A stretch of DNA of 7,740 nucleotides from Planctomycetota bacterium (lineage in GTDB: Bacteria; Planctomycetota; UBA8742; SKZP01), in assembly GCA_007127275.1 (NCBI GenBank), contig SKZP01000320.1, positions 1-7,740 of the forward strand, in the 5' to 3' direction. Below the pieces are notes generated by a model. That model did no database searches. It was not told the DNA's origin and saw only the letters and a list, made by a program, of their open reading frames with translations. A program made the position numbers and the translations under genes. Positions 5,534 through 7,740 of this stretch are shown one piece after another; position 1 is the first letter of the stretch, and each line of letters begins with the position of its first letter.

Positions 5534-6298
5534 CTATAGGTGCAGGCCAATCCCGAGGACGGCGAAGTGGATGTAGGTGAAGTTGAAGACTTCGTCGTTG
5601 TCGGCGCCGCCTTCTAGGGCGCGGTAGCCGAGGTAGAGTTCGACCCGTTCGGTGGGGCGCCAGGTGGCGGCTATGAGGCCATCGAAGGCACGGCCTTGGG
5701 GGGCGGCTAGGCCGTCTAGTTCGAAACGTAGGCCGGCGGTTTCGGTGATTTCCCAGTGTAGGTAGAGGTTGATCAGGGGGACGAAGCCGAGGTCGGTTTT
5801 TTCGTCGCGGCCGGTGTCGCCTTGGAGGGAGACGGCGGCGTCGCGGATTTTGGCGGTGGCGCCGATGCCGAGGCGTAGGTCGGGGGTGCGGGGGAAGCTG
5901 CCTTCGTAGCGGTAGGTGAGGCGCCAGGAGTTGAAGCGGTAGGCGAGGCGGACGAACTCGCCTTCGGGAAAGGTGGTGTCCTCGAAGCGGGTCTCGCGGG
6001 GCAGCTCGCCCCAGGCGCTGTATTGCAGGGGGGCTGCGAGCAGGCTGATGCGGTGGGTGTTGTCGACTAACAGCCCGAGGCGGAGGCGGATGGTGGCGAA
6101 GGGGTCGAAGGAGAGGTCGTCGGTGGTGGAGATGCGGGTGCCGTCGTCGCCGGGGATGCGAATGTTGTTGTATTGCACGGTGGCAGCACCGGCCTCGGCC
6201 TCGGCGAAGAAGCGGACCTCGGCAACGGCCGCGCCGCCGCCGAGCAGGGTGAGCAGCAGCAGCGCGGCCGTGCATACTGCGACGGTAAGGGTTCGCAT
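5534..6298 (-). CDS. Outer-membrane beta-barrel protein, unassigned family
   Basis: A 254-residue protein starting at ATG 6298 with a textbook Sec signal peptide: MRTL, then about 18 hydrophobic residues (VAVCTAALLLLTLLGGG) and cleavage after AVA at residue 26. ATG 6340 would add 14 non-signal-like residues and is less likely; neither start has a good Shine-Dalgarno. The mature part is made of amphipathic strands alternating aromatic/aliphatic and polar residues, e.g. EVRFFAEAEAG, TIRLRLGLLVD, FVRLAYRFNSWRLTYRYEGS, LRLGIGATAK, INLYLHWEI, VELYLGYRALEGG and the closing FNFTYIHFAVLGIGLHL. I count about ten to twelve strands. The mature part has no Cys, as is usual for barrels. It does not end in the canonical Phe, but in Leu. 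Role (porin, channel or structural protein) cannot be read from the sequence. It is oriented like the PhnE gene upstream but separated from it by nearly 700 bases, so it is probably transcribed on its own. It converges with the three-gene cluster. Confidence 0.75.
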   Translation of the reverse strand: MRTLTVAVCTAALLLLTLLGGGAAVAEVRFFAEAEAGAATVQYNNIRIPGDDGTRISTTDDLSFDPFATIRLRLGLLVDNTHRISLLAAPLQYSAWGELPRETRFEDTTFPEGEFVRLAYRFNSWRLTYRYEGSFPRTPDLRLGIGATAKIRDAAVSLQGDTGRDEKTDLGFVPLINLYLHWEITETAGLRFELDGLAAPQGRAFDGLIAATWRPTERVELYLGYRALEGGADNDEVFNFTYIHFAVLGIGLHL

Positions 6299-6536
6299 GG
6301 GCTGCGGCGGGAGTTTGGGAAGCGTGTCGCACTTTCGCATATGGTAAGCGAGGCTAAGGAGCTGTCAGAAAGTTACCTCCGAAGGTGAGCTACTGCGCTC
6401 GGCTCTGCTTCGTTGTCGTCGGTTGCGCGGCTCGACCTGATTCGTCACGTCTGCGCTGCTCACCCTCCTCCGCCTTGCAGAGCCTTCGCTCGCGACGTTC
6501 AACTTTCGGAATTGATTTCCTCGCAGCTCCATAAGA

Positions 6537-6723
6537 GGTGGAGGACGAACAAGTACATCTTCGACAAACCTCGAATTCGTAAGGTGGGCCTCCGTGCCCG
6601 GCGAGAGAGCCACGGTCGAACGGCCGCGCAAGCGGAAACCACGACCGACGCACACTTTGGGCGGGCACGGAGGCCTAGTCTACGAATTCGTGGTCGGTCA
6701 CTCTTCGTTCGAGTTCGTCCACC
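6537..6723. repeat. Long imperfect inverted repeat, possible MITE- or REP-like element
   Basis: Two arms face each other around a 61-base centre. Exact blocks are GGCCTCCGTGCCCG (6587-6600) against 6662-6675, CGAATTCGTA (6572-6581) against 6681-6690, and GGACGAAC (6543-6550) against 6713-6720, with GGTGGA/TCCACC at the very ends. The blocks occur in mirrored order at almost equal spacing, so transcribed RNA or single-stranded DNA would fold into a long interrupted hairpin. It encodes no protein I believe in. The structure is seen directly; that it is a miniature mobile or dispersed repeat is an inference that needs other genomic copies. Confidence 0.6.
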
Positions 6724-6732
6724 GCCTTCTAA

Positions 6733-6833
6733 TGTCGCGTTGCGCTGAGTCGGTAACGGTTTCGTCAGCGAGCCATGCCTGCCGAACCATCCACCTGCAG
6801 GATAAACTGTCGCCGAACCTGTGCAACGCGACA
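6733..6833. repeat. 11-base inverted repeat pair
   Basis: TGTCGCGTTGC (6733-6743) is the exact reverse complement of GCAACGCGACA (6823-6833), with 79 bases between. It starts 9 bases after the larger inverted repeat ends and could be the ends of a nested or adjoining element. It is short enough to be chance in GC-rich DNA. Confidence 0.3.
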
Positions 6834-6994
6834 CTACTGAATGGTTGAGTATCTGGTACACCCGCTGCGCCCCCGCTCGCTTTCTGCGAACGTCTAGTTT
6901 GCGTCCTCGCTTCCCGTTTGACCGTTTCCCGCAGGAGGCCGTCGGTACGGCTCGACCGCTCGGGGCTCGACCAACTTGACGCGAAGCACTTGTG

Positions 6995-7740
6995 TCAACG
7001 GGTGACGCGGGAGATGTTCAGGGCGCGGGAGATGCGGTCGATGATGATCGTCAGCAGGATCATCATGATCAGGTAGGTGCTGGCGACGTCGTAGTTGAAC
7101 CATCCGAAGTGCAGGTCGAAGTAGAAGCCGAGGCCGCCTACGCCGATCATGCCGAGCACAATGGCCATGCGCACATTGCTCTCGAACTGGAAGAAGGCGT
7201 AGGTCATCCAGGTGTGCCAGGAAATCGGTGCGGCGGCGTAGCCGAAGCAGGTCATGCGCGAGCCCATGAAACAGTTCTCGAAGCGGCGGTAGGGAATGTT
7301 GTCCACCGTTTCGCTGAAGACGCGCACGAGCACACCCACGGTGTGAATGGCCAGTGCAATGGTAGCGGCAACCAGCGTCGGGCCGAAGAACGCAATGAGC
7401 AGAATGGCCCAAACCACCTCGGGGACACCGCGCGCGAAGAGCCCCGTCAGGCGCGCAACGACGAAGGCAACGAAGCGTTGCAGCCGTACCCATAACGGGA
7501 CGCGCTCGCCAGTGAATTGGCGGCTCTCCAGTTGGAAGGCAATCGAATGCGGGTAGGTCAGGGCAATGGCGGCGAGAATGCCGAGTAGCGTGCCGATGAT
7601 TGCCATGGCCAGCACGACGAAACTGGATTGCACGACTCGCCAGACGAACCACTTCGAAAGCTCGTCGTTCCACGCGCTCCACGCCGCCGGCCGCCAAAAC
7701 TCGAGCGGCCCGTACTCGGCGAACAAATTGACCGTCTCAC
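6995..7740 (-). CDS. phnE: Phosphonate-type ABC transporter permease, PhnE family (partial, 5' end off the right edge)
   Basis: The last 247 residues of an inner-membrane ABC permease are visible; the frame stays open to the right edge (ETVNLFAEYG...), so the TTG at 7726 is not the start. Membrane segments in order, numbering from the first visible residue, are about 31-60 (VVQSSFVVLAMAIIGTLLGI...), 85-100, 105-120 (VPEVVWAILLIAFFG), 121-142, 186-205 and 218-238. The stretch GVPEVVWA, the loop GSRMTCFGYAAAP (a weakened EAA loop that contacts the ATPase) and the block FESNVRMAIVLGMIGVGGLG are typical of PhnE. In the family it forms the pore that carries phosphonates, phosphite or related anions delivered by PhnD and driven by the ATPase PhnC. 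The upstream part of the operon, probably phnC/phnD, lies outside the window. Nothing follows it within 690 bases, so it is probably the last gene. Family assignment is firm; the transported anion is not. Confidence 0.85.
   Translation of the reverse strand, partial: ETVNLFAEYGPLEFWRPAAWSAWNDELSKWFVWRVVQSSFVVLAMAIIGTLLGILAAIALTYPHSIAFQLESRQFTGERVPLWVRLQRFVAFVVARLTGLFARGVPEVVWAILLIAFFGPTLVAATIALAIHTVGVLVRVFSETVDNIPYRRFENCFMGSRMTCFGYAAAPISWHTWMTYAFFQFESNVRMAIVLGMIGVGGLGFYFDLHFGWFNYDVASTYLIMMILLTIIIDRISRALNISRVTR

Larger units (their letters stand above)
6299..6994. other. Long intergenic region with inverted repeats
   Basis: About 700 bases between the stop of the permease gene and the start of the beta-barrel gene, both minus strand. 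Open frames on both strands are Arg/Ser/Pro-rich with no ribosome-binding sites, and I regard none as a gene. The region holds a long imperfect inverted repeat (6537-6723) and a second smaller one (6733-6833). The promoter of the beta-barrel gene should lie within 6299-6400, but no clear -35/-10 pair is visible. Confidence 0.5.

Noticed and set aside
5463..6332. A 289-codon minus-strand frame, very Pro/His/Arg-rich, over the beta-barrel gene
   Set aside because: Low-complexity shadow of the beta-barrel reading frame, which has a clean signal peptide and strand pattern.
6949..6972. Direct repeat GGCTCGACC with a 15-base period behind phnE
   Set aside because: Two short copies only, in a GC-rich non-coding stretch, with nothing else to support a function.

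Overview
This 7.7 kb window comes from a GC-rich, double-membraned (Gram-negative-type) bacterium. GC content is roughly 60-65 %, the clear ribosome-binding sites are purine-rich Shine-Dalgarno sequences, and there is a signal-peptide-bearing outer-membrane beta-barrel protein next to an ABC-transport permease. The sequence does not let me name a phylum.

Layout. At the left edge (1-427, minus strand) is the 5' part of an unrecognised gene whose middle looks like a degenerate response-regulator receiver. A 350-base spacer with small hairpins follows. Positions 776-1425 (minus) hold an AT-richer, apparently frameshifted gene: its N-terminal half (membrane segment) and its C-terminal half (beta-sandwich, carboxypeptidase-regulatory-like) lie in different frames. 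Positions 1545-5037 (plus) hold the centrepiece, three co-directional genes: (i) a TusA-like domain fused to a ferritin-like diiron protein, (ii) an acyl-CoA-dehydrogenase-fold flavoprotein lacking the usual catalytic Glu, and (iii) a PhnD-type substrate-binding-protein fold with no signal peptide. Positions 5038-5533 contain a broken small membrane-protein reading frame. Positions 5534-6298 (minus) encode the outer-membrane beta-barrel protein. Positions 6299-6994 are non-coding and carry a long imperfect inverted repeat (6537-6723). At the right edge (6995-7740, minus) is the C-terminal part of a PhnE-type phosphonate ABC-transporter permease whose start lies outside the window.

How the genes may work together. 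The three plus-strand genes look like one transcription unit with gaps of 154 and 81 bases, the first preceded by a perfect AGGAGGT site. All three products are predicted to be cytoplasmic: a putative O2-activating diiron enzyme, a putative flavin-dependent oxidase or monooxygenase, and a periplasmic-binding-protein fold that cannot be exported by the usual route. That combination resembles an oxidative small-molecule pathway more than an uptake system. The nearby phnE belongs to a separate, oppositely oriented operon. The substrate cannot be read from the sequence; sulfur-, phosphorus- or nitrogen-containing small molecules are the reasonable guesses. Both borders of the cluster carry decayed reading frames, which is compatible with a cassette that has moved, though not proof of it.
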